Source: Odontesthes bonariensis
Lineage: Eukaryota > Chordata > Actinopteri > Atheriniformes > Atherinopsidae
Length of the DNA: 64,000 nt
Assembly: GCF_027942865.1 (NCBI RefSeq)
Contig: NC_134515.1
Coordinates: 21,040,227 to 21,104,226, forward strand
Direction of reading: 5' to 3'
Made by a program: the position numbers and the translations under genes. This document shows, one piece after another, positions 1 to 26,595 of the stretch (positions within the stretch are counted from its first letter, which is position 1; the number at the start of each line of letters is the position of its first letter). The notes under the pieces are model-generated. The model had not been told where the DNA came from. It searched no databases and saw nothing but the letters and a program-made list of their open reading frames with translations.

Positions 1-11
1 TGTCATGCAGT

Positions 12-590
12 ATGGGAAAAAAGAAGCTTTCTGCAAATAAAAAGCATGAAATAGTGCAATGCCTTGCCAAAGGACTGAAAACAATCAACAGTTCATGGAA
101 CTCAAGCGAGATCATCATACTGTTAAAAAGTTTGTGTGTAATCCAGAGAGCAAACTGTTCAAATTGTTCAGATAAATGTATATCAATGAAAGTTACTATA
201 AGGCAAATGCATTGTACAAAGAGAGCAGCTGCAGTGAGCTGCAAGCAGGTGTTTGAAGCTGCCAGGGCAGGATCCTCCAGGCTTGCAGTTGTGCATAAAG
301 CTGAATTTTGGCCACCCCTAACCAATGCTCATAAGAAGAAATGTTTGGCACAGAGATACATGAAGATTCATTTTCAAAAAGTTTCCTTCGCTGATGAATG
401 CAGTGCTACAGTGGATGATGGAGGGAGTTCGGGATGGTTGGTGGATGGCCACCATGTCACAACAAGGCTGCAACGTCAGCAAGGAGGTGGCAGAGGTACG
501 TTTTGGGCTGGAATGTTAGGGAATGAGATAGTACGCCCCTTCACTTTCAATCGCATTGACTATCAAGGGAAAATTAACAAAAACAGCATA
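12..590 (+). mobile_element. Tc1/mariner-like transposase remnant
   Basis: A decayed copy of a fish Tc1-like transposase. The N-terminal start (MGKKKLSANKKHEIVQCL), a middle block (PPLTNAHKKKCLAQRYMK) and the DDE-domain stretch around SFADECSATVDD, SGWLVDGHHVTTRLQRQQGGGR and FWAGMLGNE are typical of the family. In the intact family the acidic residue of FSDE/FADE is the first catalytic aspartate. Between the blocks the reading jumps out of the family pattern (about residues 33-75), so there are internal frameshifts or small deletions. The match fades after about position 570. The C-terminal half and the 3' terminal inverted repeat are not visible, so the copy is truncated and not functional. 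Confidence 0.82.
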
Positions 591-617
591 TGCATAATAA
601 TTTATAACACACTGTAA

Positions 618-2640
618 ATTAGATTTTGAATTGTTTCATTCACAGATAGATAAAGAATCTGAAAACGTGCCACCTTCAAAACTCTTTTGCCATGTAAATG
701 ATGGACTGAATTACGGCTGTTTTATGTGTGTGTACATACATGTGAGTGTGCACGCGAGCATGCTTATAGAACTAAACTAACCGTTACGTGATAGACTGAC
801 CGTTACCCAAAGATTTTCGCGCAGGTCTTTTATCACGCACTTACTACAAGCCCCATATGGCATTGCGTACGCTTTGGATTGGTCCAAACTTGTGAATGAC
901 GGGGGTGAAAAAACGTTACTTGTTGTAAACCGTTAGAATGTTATTTAGCCTTAAAACAGTATACATATGAACATATTATTTATTGTTTTTATTTTTGGTG
1001 AAAATTTATCATGGATTGAAATATTCTACAAATGATACATCCATTGTTGTCACTTTTCGGTGAACCCTTTGGGCCTGACCATTGGTTGTTCCTGTAACGT
1101 GCACATGTTGCTGCTTTGCTTTGGTTTCAACTGAAATAGAGTGAGGGGAAACGGTTTGGGGACAGCTGGGCAGGCAACCGTCCAGTGGAAAAAACTCACA
1201 CAGAGCCCGCCAGCTTGACACATTTTTCAGTTTGCCGTCAGCGGCCGTGTTGAGTTTTAACATTATTTGTTTGGTTTCTTGCTTAAACGAAGCCGATTTT
1301 CAATACTACAGATCAGGCCGAGTAATATCGGATGTGGTAAGTTTGCACACTTGTGTAAGCTCTCGTCTTGGTAACGTTAGCCAGAGCTAGTTGGCTAATG
1401 TTAGCTGGATAGCTAACAGCGGCACAAGAAGGAAAAAGTCGTTGGGTGGCTAGATAGCCTAAGAGCTAGCCGCACACAAGCTAACAACTACGCAGTCGTT
1501 TGATCAGCGTTATTGGTAGTGGTTAACGTTAGTTACCGTTGGCTAACTGAACCTCTTCAGCTCTCCGCTCGGTTAACCGTCGCTGATAAGGCATTGTCAC
1601 GGAAATGTTCATATTGAATTAAGATTTGCACTTTATTGGGCGCGAGACTGTTATCCTAATTAAAACAATGTGGTAAATAGTAGCCAGAAAGCTACTGTTG
1701 CTGCAAACATTATATACAAGCTCTGTTGAGAGGCATACTCTGCCTATCTTGCCTCACGGAACGTGTAACGTACTGGCGAAATTTCTTTAACCTGCGTGTA
1801 TTTTTGTTTGGTTGACGTTAGGGTACTACTGTTAGTTTTTTTTTTTTTTTTTTTTAACACAGTAGTATTATAGTTATTTGAGCTTGACAGGCTAAGCAGT
1901 CTACTTCTCTGACTTTTTGGTATGGACACTTTTCAACTCAAAGAGAATGCTGTAAATCATGGTAGAATTAGAGCACGAGAACCAGGGAACCCCTCGACAT
2001 GTGTACCCGACAATATGCGGCCCAGTCTTTTCCTGGGCCTTTGTCATTTGCTAGACACCCCCTCCCCCAATACTCCTCTGGAAGAAATGCTCACCCCTAA
2101 CCTCGATGTGACTGAGGGCCCTGGCGCCCAGCATCACTTTAGCTTGGAAGCAGCGTACTTAACGTTGTACCTGTGTCATTCAGTGCTTCAGCACTATCAG
2201 CAATAATTGAGAGTTCGCATAAACAATGATCCAAATTCTTGCCCCAGTATGTCGAACATGTTACTGTGAGAAAATGTTCAACTCCGTCATACTGTGTGTA
2301 TGTATATATATATATATATATATATTTTCCTCTAATGTATAGTGCCACGTTTAGTGTGAGCTTTGCTTGTAGTCTAGTTCCATAACAGGATGGTTTCTCG
2401 CAGAAACGCTGTTGAGACAATGGTGCTATTATTGTTGAATTTCGTTCAGCCTCCGTAGATATCCCTAAGATGTAACTTTGGAAGGCTCACAGAATAGTTT
2501 GAAAATGATTTCCACGGTCCTTGTGGTAGACATGCATAGAGCGTGTCTATTCAGGTGCAAGGTGTTTTGTGCAAGGCTCGCTGGAGGTCCATCAGTTCAT
2601 TGTACACTTTTATACATGGCATGCATCTTCTGGTAGCAGG
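618..2640. other. Upstream intergenic DNA, no coding gene seen
   Basis: No convincing coding exon. There is a donor-like site after position 1336 (GATGTG then GTAAGT), preceded by a reversed CCAAT box near 878-882. This could be the end of an alternative first exon or of an unrelated transcript, at low confidence. Positions 1368-1560 are rich in GTTAGC/GCTAAC/TAACGTTA words. A short TG/TA repeat lies at 2296-2326. The open frames here are short and match nothing I know. Confidence 0.4.
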
Positions 2641-2784
2641 GGCGGGATGAATGCACGGTGGCAGCCAATCGGATGAGAGCCTGTCTCACCAGTGTGCTAG
2701 AAGCCACCCTTTCCTGTTGAATATTTTAACCCGTGCGTCACAGCGCCTCCGCCCCTTTCTTTCCATCTGCCATTTTGGTTTTGT
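2640..2784 (+). promoter_or_regulatory. Probable uba1 promoter
   Basis: A TATA-less promoter cluster sits just before a likely first exon. It has a CCAAT box at 2665-2669, a CRE-like TGCGTCA at 2734-2740, a GC box (CCGCCCC) at 2749-2755 and a YY1-like GCCATTTTG at 2769-2777. This set is typical of housekeeping genes. The start site itself is inferred, not seen. Confidence 0.5.
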
Positions 2785-3004
2785 TCCCGTCTGCAGTCGC
2801 TAAGCCAGCAACGCAATTACATAGAGGAGACTGAGCTCAACGACATAGTGACTCGACATTATAGCGAAGACCATCCCAAATCTCGCACCGTGTTTAACTT
2901 CTTGGTACCAAGCGTCGAATTTGCAACCATCTTTTATTACTGACGACTGTACACTGCGAGAGAGGAGCGGGTTCGCATAGGGAAGGGACCGAGAAGGATT
3001 ATTG
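2785..3004 (+). other. uba1: Probable non-coding first exon of uba1
   Basis: The stretch ends in a good donor (ATTATTG then GTAAGA at 3005) and follows the promoter cluster. The 5' limit is a guess. The next certain exon, which carries the uba1 start codon, begins just before 4505. A further donor-like site near 3711 (GGCGAAG then GTAAGT) could mark an alternative first exon. RNA data would decide. Confidence 0.4.
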
Positions 3005-4504
3005 GTAAGAACAGAAATCAATGAAGCACGAGTGTAGTGGCTCGTCTTCCATTTGCATAGATTTTTTTTTTTTTTTTAAGATTTTTATGTTGAATTGTAA
3101 AGTCAAATGGTGTTTTCTTGTTCGGGGATTAGACATTTAGCCTTACCAATGTAGTGACGGTGTTGTCTGCCAAATCAAACCCGATTGTCTTTTTCCGAGC
3201 AGGTTGTAACATAGCCGCAGCTGCTAGCTTGTAAAGTTGTGTTCCGCACTGTGGGCAGCACAGGCCTAGGCTGAGCTGCTAAAGGATCGGCTGGTGTTTT
3301 CTTGCCTCTAAGTTATTAATGTTTCGACTCTGTCCACCTGCCAAACCACTTAACTGATTACTGGCCGGGAAACCTGTCGAATTGGAACCCGATTGGGTGG
3401 GCCGTGGTGCTGGGACCCGCAGTCGAAGTGGATTTTTTTTGTAAAAAAAATGTCAAGCTTTGAATAAGTTGTTGGCCTCTAAGGTTTTGTATCGGGTTTG
3501 GCAAGCTACAGTAACAGCCGGGCGGCTCTGCTGTATCATGCCGAACGCCTTCATTTTAAATTCTAATCATCGCGATCGTTCAGGTTTCATTAAAAAAAAA
3601 CTAAGTTTAATCGACTCTGGTTGTAATTGTTTAATATTTAGCTCAACGAATTTTGGATTTTTGAAGTTGGGATGTTACTAATAAGCTGTCGTGTCCGACT
3701 TTGGGGGCGAAGGTAAGTTAGCTGCATTTGATGCGGAAATTGTAGCAGACAGTTTTCGCTGCGAGGTCAGTATGCTCGAGATACTGCGGCCTTTTTCGTT
3801 TCCCATGTGACTGGTTTGTCCGGAATATTGCGTTAGTCGCGATAACACTCGACAGTATATTTTTTCCTTATGATTATAGTCGACAAGCTCTTCCTTTTAT
3901 GTTATAGGTTACAGCTGCACATTGTCGATCTTGTGTCCACACCTGCGAATCAGTGTCTGTAGCTGGCTTTACCGCAGTGAACTTTTAATGATTCAGCTGT
4001 TTTTGTTGAAACGATGCCGACAGTCCTTATATACCCCTACAATAAACAATAGAAGTACATAAATAAACAAGTGTTGTCTCTGAGCATGAAAAGAACTCAT
4101 AATGCTGCTATTCATTTCCCTTCTCAGGCTGGGTTCGTTTTTCTAGCAGATTGGTGTTTGGCCTGCTGCCAGGCCAGCTGCTCTCTAGGCTAAATTTCCT
4201 CTTCTCAACTTGGATACTCATCATAATGGAACCATAGTGATGGATCATAAAGAACATAAAAAGAGCTGATTTTAATTTGGTTTGATTGTTTTAGGAAAAC
4301 AAGCTTTGGATTGTTTTGCTTTATTTATTCAGCTGCTAAAGCTGCCAGATTCTAATTGTTAGGTGTTCTCCACTGTAAGCTAAATAAATTATACACCATA
4401 CCTGTATTGGCAACGATACATTTGTATCTAGTAATTGTGATGCTCTGCCTCGAATTGGATGTTTGTTGGCTGTTTTTTTTCAAATCATCTTTGCACATTT
4501 CCAG

Positions 4505-18631
<14,127 letters not shown>

Positions 18632-19551
18632 GCTCTACACCGAATCCACTCGCAGGAGGGTGGGAGTTGCAGGGGGAAGACAAGGGGGTGGTCTAGATGG
18701 GGAGCTGTAGTGGGACGGGGTGGGTAACTCGATCCAGGTCGGCTCAATTGGATCAATCGATTTCTTTTTTTAGGCCTGCGGTTTGTGTAAACCTGTGCCT
18801 GACTGTAAATAGCCCCAGTAAGCTGACTAAAGGTTCCCTTTGTCTGTTAGGGATCCAGTTGGTTCTTGGCTGTGGGAACAGGGGTGTTATTAGAGGAAGG
18901 GAGCATGTACACTGGATATCCTAATGTTTTGGGTTTTTTTAATTAGTAAAACCCTCCACATTTCCATAAGCCTTAGTGGTCTCTGTTTTCCAAAGTCTCA
19001 ATGTACAATTAACCAGTCTTAACTGATCTTCAGCAGCCCAACGGCTGCCTTCCACTCTACCTGCTCTCTTCTCTCCTCTTAACCTTTGTCTCACAGACCT
19101 GGTCCAACAGTACAGTTTTTTTTTGTTTTTTTTCCATTAAATTTTCACAGAAGCTGCACCTCATTAAAGAACAACAACCCAGAAGACACTGATGAGACTG
19201 AATTCAACCTTTCCTGAGTGGAAATCTAAATGTATCACACTGGCAGAATGCCCTTCCCAGTCTAAGGCACCCCTACACCCTCATCAGAGCACGCTTAGGC
19301 TTTTGAGGGGCCCTTGCACATGACATCAGTTTTCTCTTTATCCTCTTTATATTTCATGTGTTTTGTTCTATTTTATTTTATTTTGGGGTGGGGGGGGGGG
19401 TAGGGTCGTACCAGGCTTTGGCACACATCCGGTAGATCATAAACTCTTTCTACTTTAACTCCAAATGACAAAAAAAAAAAAAAAAACAGTGTAAGAGCAA
19501 GGCATTAAGATGTATCTTGAAGTGGGAGCACTTACTGTGATAGTGAATAAA
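18632..19551 (+). other. uba1: uba1 3' untranslated region and poly(A) signal
   Basis: Non-coding DNA after the TGA at 18629-18631. An AATAAA at 19546-19551 is the likely main poly(A) signal; another AATAAA-like word follows near 19605. The tract holds G-rich and A-rich runs (near 19385 and 19470) but no coding frame. Confidence 0.65.
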
Positions 19552-20679
19552 CATGTAAAAACATTCATCTGTTGTGTGGGTTTTTTGTTTGATTAAGATT
19601 TTGGCTTAATAAAAATGAATTTAAAAAGAAAAAGCTGAATAAGTGACTTGATTGAACACTTTGACACATTTCACTGCATCAGAAGTTCATGTTTTTCCTG
19701 TCTGACCTGCTGTGGGCTGATGAGAAGTTTCATTATCAAAGCAGCATATCCGGGAAGTGCAGACTGTAGCAGCTAAATGCCAAGCTGTGAAATTGGAATG
19801 GAAAAACCCTTATAGATTGATTTGATAGATTTGATTTTTTTTTTTTTTTTTTTTTTTTTCCCTCTTCCTAATGTAGAGTATAGAAGACGTGATAGGCATT
19901 TTCTTTAATTTAGCAAAAGTGCCTACAGATTATGAATTCAAAAGAACACTTCAGTATGTTCACTCACTTCCTCTTGTGTGTTATATCAGGTCGCTGTATT
20001 ATCTGATGCTTTATTTGGCGATATGGATAAATGTGTAAAGTTGGTCCAGCTGACAGGTTATAGTAAGAAGTTGCATGTCAAGTATGAGCACTCCTCCCTG
20101 AGAAGAGCGGATATGTGAGTTCTGTGCAACTCTAAAGGATGTGGTCTGCTGCGAGATGAGGAAGGAGTGCACTGAACTCTGAATAAGCTCAATGCAAACA
20201 GCCCGTCGCCAGCTCTGGTACAGAAGAGTGCTGTAAATCTGGATTATTTCACCAGTTCTCAAGTCGAGAAGGAAGACATGAGTTTGTGAAGATGTACTGA
20301 GGAGAAAGCAAAGATGGAAGTGGAGGAGAGTGAATCAAGGACTTCCTGGTGTGGTATCTTTTGCATTTATTGATTAGCTTCTACACTGATTCTGCAAAGT
20401 GTTTTAATTAATGAGAGGAATCAACATTCACCCTAAATTTTATGATGTAGGGGGGTGGCTTCAGGTTTGAAGTTGTTCCATATCCAGCCTCTTAATGACA
20501 GAACTTGAAACCCTGCATATAACTGTTCTGGGCTAAATATTTGCTGCATCTTTAATGCTTTTATACAGCCTATGGTGGAAGAAAGTTAGCAGTTTTAGCA
20601 CTACTACAACCGTCCGAGTAATGTCATTGAATAGAAACGAAAATCTTAAGTTTTTGCCTAAGACTTTTGTCCTTCATAG
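19552..20679. other. Intergenic DNA and 5' region of the RhoGEF gene
   Basis: No coding exon seen. A T run of about 22 bases lies at 19838-19859. The first exon(s) of the downstream RhoGEF must lie here or be absent, because its first coding exon is preceded by an acceptor-like CATAG ending at 20679. I could not pick a donor for an upstream exon with confidence. Confidence 0.4.
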
Positions 20680-20686
20680 GTCTGGT

Positions 20687-23600
20687 ATGTCAGGAGAGAC
20701 TCATTCCGTCCTCTGTGACCATGCTGGGGTAAGCTACCTTTTATGTTTCATGTATGGTATTTTCAAATCCTGAAATCCAAGAAACTCACTTTTACATAAA
20801 TTGCTGCTTTTAGAAGAAGAGAAAACAAGACCCAGTCCCTGAACCTGTGATCCGAATCATAGAGGTGAGTATTAATCTGAGTGGAATCATAATCATGTCT
20901 GTGTTTCTCAGTAACTAGCGGAAGTTAGTCAACCTTACCTTTGTGACCACAATGCTGAGTGCAGAACTGTGTTGTGATGTGAGCGTTCTGTTCAGCTGTG
21001 CGGCCGTAGAATCTCTCCGATTTCACAAACCTAGACATCTTTGTGTCACATCTCGTTGTTTTCCAGCTATTGCGATGGCTCGACATTTCAGATTTTCCTG
21101 ATCTGCTGTGTCATGTCGTGTAGGCATATGGTACATTTTTACTGACGGTATTTTAGCACTTTTTCTCACTGTTGCTACATTAGATGTACAGCAGATGTGG
21201 TTTGTGGGGTAAAAACAGGCAGACATCTTGTATTCAACAACTGAGGCACACTTTCAACCTTCTTCCTCATTGAAAGACACACAGGAAATGAGCGATCTGC
21301 ACCATGCAACGTCTCACCCTTCGCTACCGCTCTCTTTTTCCATATTCCTCACATCTTTCATGTGAAGTTCATTCTCAACTTTTTCCATTTATCAGGATGA
21401 CGAGGAAGAGGAGGAAGATGAAATGATGTCGGACCACATGAAGGATTCAGAGGTGAGGTGTTCCCCTTTTACAGGTGCCAGGTGTGTGTTCAGCTGCTTG
21501 AAGACTCTGATAGGCTTCTGTGGAAACCCTCCGAAGCCTGATTTTCATATTTCAATGCCGATTTCTGTTCTAGGAACCCAGCAATAAAAGAGTGAAGCCC
21601 GTGGTGAAGTCCAACAGCCTAACAGGTGTCCTAACCCCAGTGAAGACCCCTGCTCTGAAACGCATTGGGATGTCTATTTCGGTAACAATGCACAAACATT
21701 CCTGTTGTTACACAAAATGACCAGCTAGTGACTTTTGAATGCAGACAAACAGCAACTTTTTTCTCTTTTCCCAGCGGTCGATTAGCTTTCGCACGGATGC
21801 TCGACCTTTGCCCCCGGCTCCCCTGCGTCCGCGCACAAAGGCCTCGTCATTCCCACGTCGGCGCAACAGCCAGTGCTGGAGCGACACTGTGGAGAGTCAC
21901 GACCTCACCGCAAAGGAAATCAAACGTCAAGAGGTGTGTGGGGCAGTGGGCCCTCGCTGCAGAAAATCAACTTTCTGCAGCTGTTAATAATAACTATTCT
22001 GTCTTTATTTTTGTTGGCAGGGTAGGGGGGTAGGTATAGTTTAAGCTGTGGTTGCAATGTGGGTGTGATGACTAGCACCAGCTCTTCATTTCTCTGAAGC
22101 TGCATTGCAGGGGTATGATGAAAGAGGATGTGAGCTGGCACAGGAGGCTCAACTTCCTTTCCTGAACAATCAGCTGTGAGAGCTCATGCGATCTGTCCAA
22201 GCAGCTCACATTTCATGCAGCTGTGTTTGGGAAGTGTTTTTGTTTGCATTAACGTTTGAGGTAGTGTGTGCAGCCGCTGAACGGTTTGGACTCTTCTGCA
22301 GGTGATCTACGAGCTGACCCAGGGGGAGAGACAGCTCATTGACGACCTCAGTTTGGTCAAAAAGGTACTTGTTCGCCAAATGACTCCATTCTGAAAGAAT
22401 ATTTTGAACACACTTTAGTGTTTGATCATTTCAGCCATTTCAGTCTCTCTTACCTGATTTCTTTTGCCGCCAGGTGTACTATGAGCCCATGCTGAAGTTG
22501 GAAATTTTGACAGAGAGCGAGCTTGGACAAATCTTTGGTACTCTGGATTCACTCATTCCCCTCCACGAAGGTAAATCCTTTCTGATCTTTGCATGTTCTC
22601 GCCCCTTATCTCAGTCTCCAATCAATCGTGGGTACAGTTTTCCTTTCCTGATCATGTGTGTGCAGTTGCACGAGTCAGGCAATGGTTAGATACCATCATG
22701 TGCTGGATTTCAGTTTGATCGTATTCGGTTATTTTTCAGCAGAAATCTTTTGCAGAGACTTCCAGGCTAACAGGAAGTGTTAAACCTGGTGTGGTTTAGG
22801 TTACTGTTACTATTCTTATATACATCTTGAATTAAATGTACAGCTTTTTATACAACCAAACAAGGAGAGTGTATATTGATGGACTTTAGATTACATATTT
22901 CAGCTGATGTACTTCCTTTTTCAAGGTACGGGAAGTTGGATGAGTCCAATGTGATATCTTTTTTATCCTAATGTCTTTGAGCTGTAGTCATGCTGACCTA
23001 AGGTCAGTCTTACTGTCCTCTTTTTATGCCACGCCAGATCTCCTAGATCGTCTAGAACGGCTGAGAGGCTCAGAGAAGACAGTTGGGGAGGTGGGGCCTA
23101 CTCTGTTGAATTGGGTGAGTGTCTCCATGGCAACCAAAGACAGCCCAAGAAGAAAAGAGCACATCCTTTGCTCATGCTGTTCTGTTCATTGGTGTACGTG
23201 CCCACAACACTCACCTCCTCTCTCATTTCTCGTCACAGTTCCCTTGTCTGGAGGCCTATGTCACGTATTGCTGTAACCAGGTGGGGGCCAAGGCCTTGCT
23301 GGATGAGAAGAAGCACGAGAAAAGAGTGGAACACTTCCTGCGCCTGTGCCAGGAGTCTTCGTTCAGCAGGAAATTGGACTTGTGGAACTTTCTCGATCTC
23401 CCCCGAAGCCGTTTGGTCAAATACCCTCTGCTGTTAAAAGAGATACAGAAGTGCACACCTAGCGAACACCCGGATGAGGACACGTTGCCCGATGCTGTGA
23501 GTTGGTGTCCGGTCATGCACATGTGCAGATTTACACTATTTACACACACATAATCATTTAGGTAATATATTTAATTGCTGAGTCCAAAAGATAGCCCTGT

Positions 23601-25419
23601 GGACTTTTGGACTGTGAACTCATTTACTGTGATTTGCTGCATGCGTCCTCTCATTATGTTAGATCTGTGAGAGCCCACTCACTGTCAGGGCCTAAACAAA
23701 CACTGGTCGCTTTGGCAACAGACTGTGACCAATATCTGCATTGGTGGTTTGTGCAATTGGTGTTTGTCTTAATATGATATTTCTGATAGAGAATGAATGC
23801 TGCCCATTATTTATACAATCGCGGACACTAACACACGTTTCTCTTGGTCAACTGCAAATGAACTTTTGTCCGTCTTACTCTACAGATTACCACTGACAAA
23901 TCCAAACTATTAAAGGCCCTGAAATGTTACGAACATGCATTATGTACCTGGCCTGTTGTGAGAGAAGTGTTGGATTCAGCTATAATTATAGGTGCCACGA
24001 ACACTGGTTTAGAAGAATAAACTGAAAATGATCCTGTGGTGTGTAATTAGAAACTTGAAAATATCCATTTGGTTGGTGTGTAATTACATGACACCAAGGG
24101 AATCACAAGGAAAGTGAAATGGAAAACCAGTTAGTGCTTAGGGTACACTTCTGCCTGCAATATAGACTCTTACTTTGGAAATACAAAGCTTTGTTTGAAA
24201 CTGCAAACTGTCATACCACATCTTGATATATGTTCTTTGTTTAGTCCTATTTCTCAAATGGGCTATTGGAACACTTTCTCAATGACTACAATGGCAGTTT
24301 AAAAATGTTTACTGATCAAAGCTTTGTTCTTCTCAGTTGGAGATGATCCATAGCATTGTGGCTGAGGTGAACAAGAAAACGGGCGAGGCAGAGTGCCAGT
24401 TCTACAGGCGAGGCCTCGTTTACCTCGAAGACAGCCAGAGACTATCGGAGATCCAGCAGTCCCGCTTCATCTACTGCCACGGAGAGCTGAAGAACAATAA
24501 GGGACAGGTACGTTTGACTCTGTCTTAAAAGTGCCCGTTGTCTCAAATACTGCTGAGTCACTTTGTTTGTGTCTGTCTTCCTGTCTGTCAGCGGCTGCAT
24601 GTATTCCTGTTTGAGCTGGCTTTGGTGCTGACCAGACCGGGGGAGGGAGGGCATGTGTTTAACGTGTACCGGCAACCACTGCAGAACGCTTTGATAAATC
24701 TGGAGGAGATCCCAGATGGTGAGGCCGGTGGAGGAGGCACCTTCAGAGGAGCATTCACTGGGGGGAATGATAAAGGTAAAATGAATTCAAATAACTGACT
24801 AAAACATTGTTTTTTACGTTAAATGATGAATTACACAAATACATTGATGGCCTGTAGCTGGTGATTATTTTCATTGTGAAAGTCTTATTTCATTCCAAAC
24901 GTTTACTTTTTCATAAATGAATTGTCAGTCTTTTTTGTTACAAGAATAAAGGAAATCAAGTGGCACAATTTTACCAGGACCAAACTGTTGACCAAATAAT
25001 CAGCAGTTTCAGCACTGCACTGCATGCGATTAACCAGTGCATGTACAACATCCAACACCCCCTTTCACTGAGAGAAAACCATGTCGCCCCAACCACATTT
25101 CGTTGAACTGAAACCTACAACTTTGCTTTCGTTCAATTTCCTTCCTTCCCCTTTCTGTCTCCATCTTGTAGTGAAGAACTGCTTCCGTGTGAGCAGCAGA
25201 GGGCGCTCCAAAGTGAACCCCTACAGCCTGCAGGCCAACGACTCCTTCAGCAAGCAGCAGTGGATCACCTGCCTGCGCCAAGCGATTGTGCAGTCCCGAG
25301 ACAGGACCTCTCAGACCAGCCAGTCGCCGCTCTCGCTTCACCTCGATCCCGCCCTGTGTCACATCGCCGAGCTCAGCCTCAGCTCGGACACGGACATGGC
25401 AGACCAAACTAGTCGCTGA
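20687..25419 (+). CDS. arhgef3l: Rho guanine nucleotide exchange factor, ARHGEF3/NET1 family
   Basis: Dbl-family GEF that loads GTP onto RhoA/RhoB. Exons: 20687-20728, 20814-20864, 21396-21452, 21574-21681, 21775-21933, 22302-22364, 22474-22570, 23038-23114, 23239-23496, 24337-24507, 24592-24775, 25172-25419; total 1515 nt, 504 residues. The N-terminus has a basic KKRK and an acidic run (EDDEEEEEDE), then EEPSNKRVKP and RSISFR, which mark the ARHGEF3/NET1 pair. The DH domain runs from about EIKRQEVIYEL to LVKYPLLLKEI; the PH domain starts near YCHGELKNNKGQ and ends about QQWITCLRQA. RSISFR is closer to ARHGEF3 than NET1, and NET1's C-terminal PDZ motif is absent; the end reads ADQTSR. The paralogue name (arhgef3 or a fish arhgef3-like copy) is not settled. 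The first ATG is not backed by a strong upstream exon, so alternative N-termini are likely. Poly(A) signal at 25583. The rhoa gene, a substrate of this family, lies 9 kb downstream. Confidence 0.88.
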
Positions 25420-25582
25420 CTGTCAGACTGATCGCCAGGTGTCCTGTGGGTTCACCATAGATGACAGTAGAGAAAATAAATGGAACTGTTAGTGAAAAAT
25501 ATTTGTACTTGGACTGAACGGACTGTGAACAGTATTAATGAATGTGAATTTGCAATGGAAAATGTTTATGTTGTTGTATTCT

Positions 25583-25588
25583 AATAAA
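25583..25588 (+). other. Poly(A) signal of the RhoGEF gene
   Basis: AATAAA 164 bp after the stop codon, giving a short 3' UTR. The next gene's probable first exon begins only about 250 bp further on. Confidence 0.7.
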
Positions 25589-25839
25589 CTGACACTTAAA
25601 AGATTGGTGAGGCACTCATGGGAAAGTACACAATGACATGTCTATGTATAGCCAACAAGATCTACAGAGAAAAGATTAGAGATGATTATCCTCCCTCCCT
25701 CCCTGTTTTTCACTCTCTCTGTCTCCCGGTCTTTCTCTCTGTGACATCGGTGACAGGGCAGGGGAGAGAGAGGTAGACTTTCAGTTCTAGCCCACAGTGA
25801 AACTGTAGACGTCCCCTTATGCATTTTTAACAGCTCAGC

Positions 25840-25900
25840 AGATGATGGGAACAGTTTGGTTGGGACAGTTTGTCCACAGATAGAACGGCCAAGTGATCAG
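25840..25900 (+). other. Probable non-coding first exon of usp21-like gene
   Basis: The stretch ends AAGTGATCAG with a strong donor GTGAGT at 25901. It contains a short upstream frame that starts ATGATGGGAAC and stops within the exon. The 5' boundary is not known. It would splice to an acceptor near 26310 (TTACTCACAG) or 26570 (CCTCCGCAG). Confidence 0.4.
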
Positions 25901-26595
25901 GTGAGTCCAAATCGCTCGCTGTATCTGTTAGTATTTCTGTTTAATATTCCTATACTTGTCAGGTGTTACATGGAAACTTTGTTTGTTAGTTGTTACCTTT
26001 TACCTTCATAAACCGACCCTGGGATGGCATTGATTGGTTGTTGTGGTGCGTAATGTATTGTTGGTTACATAACAGAGTCTCTTATGTAGGTTTAGCTGTG
26101 GGTGAAGCTTGGTGCGAGAGGTCTAAAACAAAAATCATCTTTCTTTGTAGATGCATATGTTAATGTTCTTTTTATTCGTCAAGGTAGCTCTTTTAGATCG
26201 TGACTTTTAAAGGTCTCTTGCATGCAAAAGTTTCACCATAGCTTTTGTAAGGTGGAGCTGATGAACCAAATCAGATGCTCATTCACAAATGACCTGTTCT
26301 TTTACTCACAGCTGTGAATGTCGACCCCGTCATTCTCCTGGAAAGGCAGGAAACGACTCCATTGGGCTTCGTTACTTGAATAAGAGGGGGACTGTTTCAC
26401 TTGGTCACACAGCTTACATTCTGCCACTGCATCCTCCTCACCAATTTAACCCGCATGTGAAAAAAACAGATACAGCTGATACACTCCCCCTGGGCTCGGG
26501 TACCACGAGGCTTACACGACTCTGGGAAGGCCTTCTGTCTGTCTCGAGCTCCCTGTTGATTGCCTCCGCAGACAGAGGTTTGCCATTATAATAGG

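Noticed and set aside
26289-26591. A 100-codon frame just before the usp21-like start
   Set aside because: It stops before the ATG used, does not join the protease frame, and shows no family motif. It may be 5' UTR or intron.
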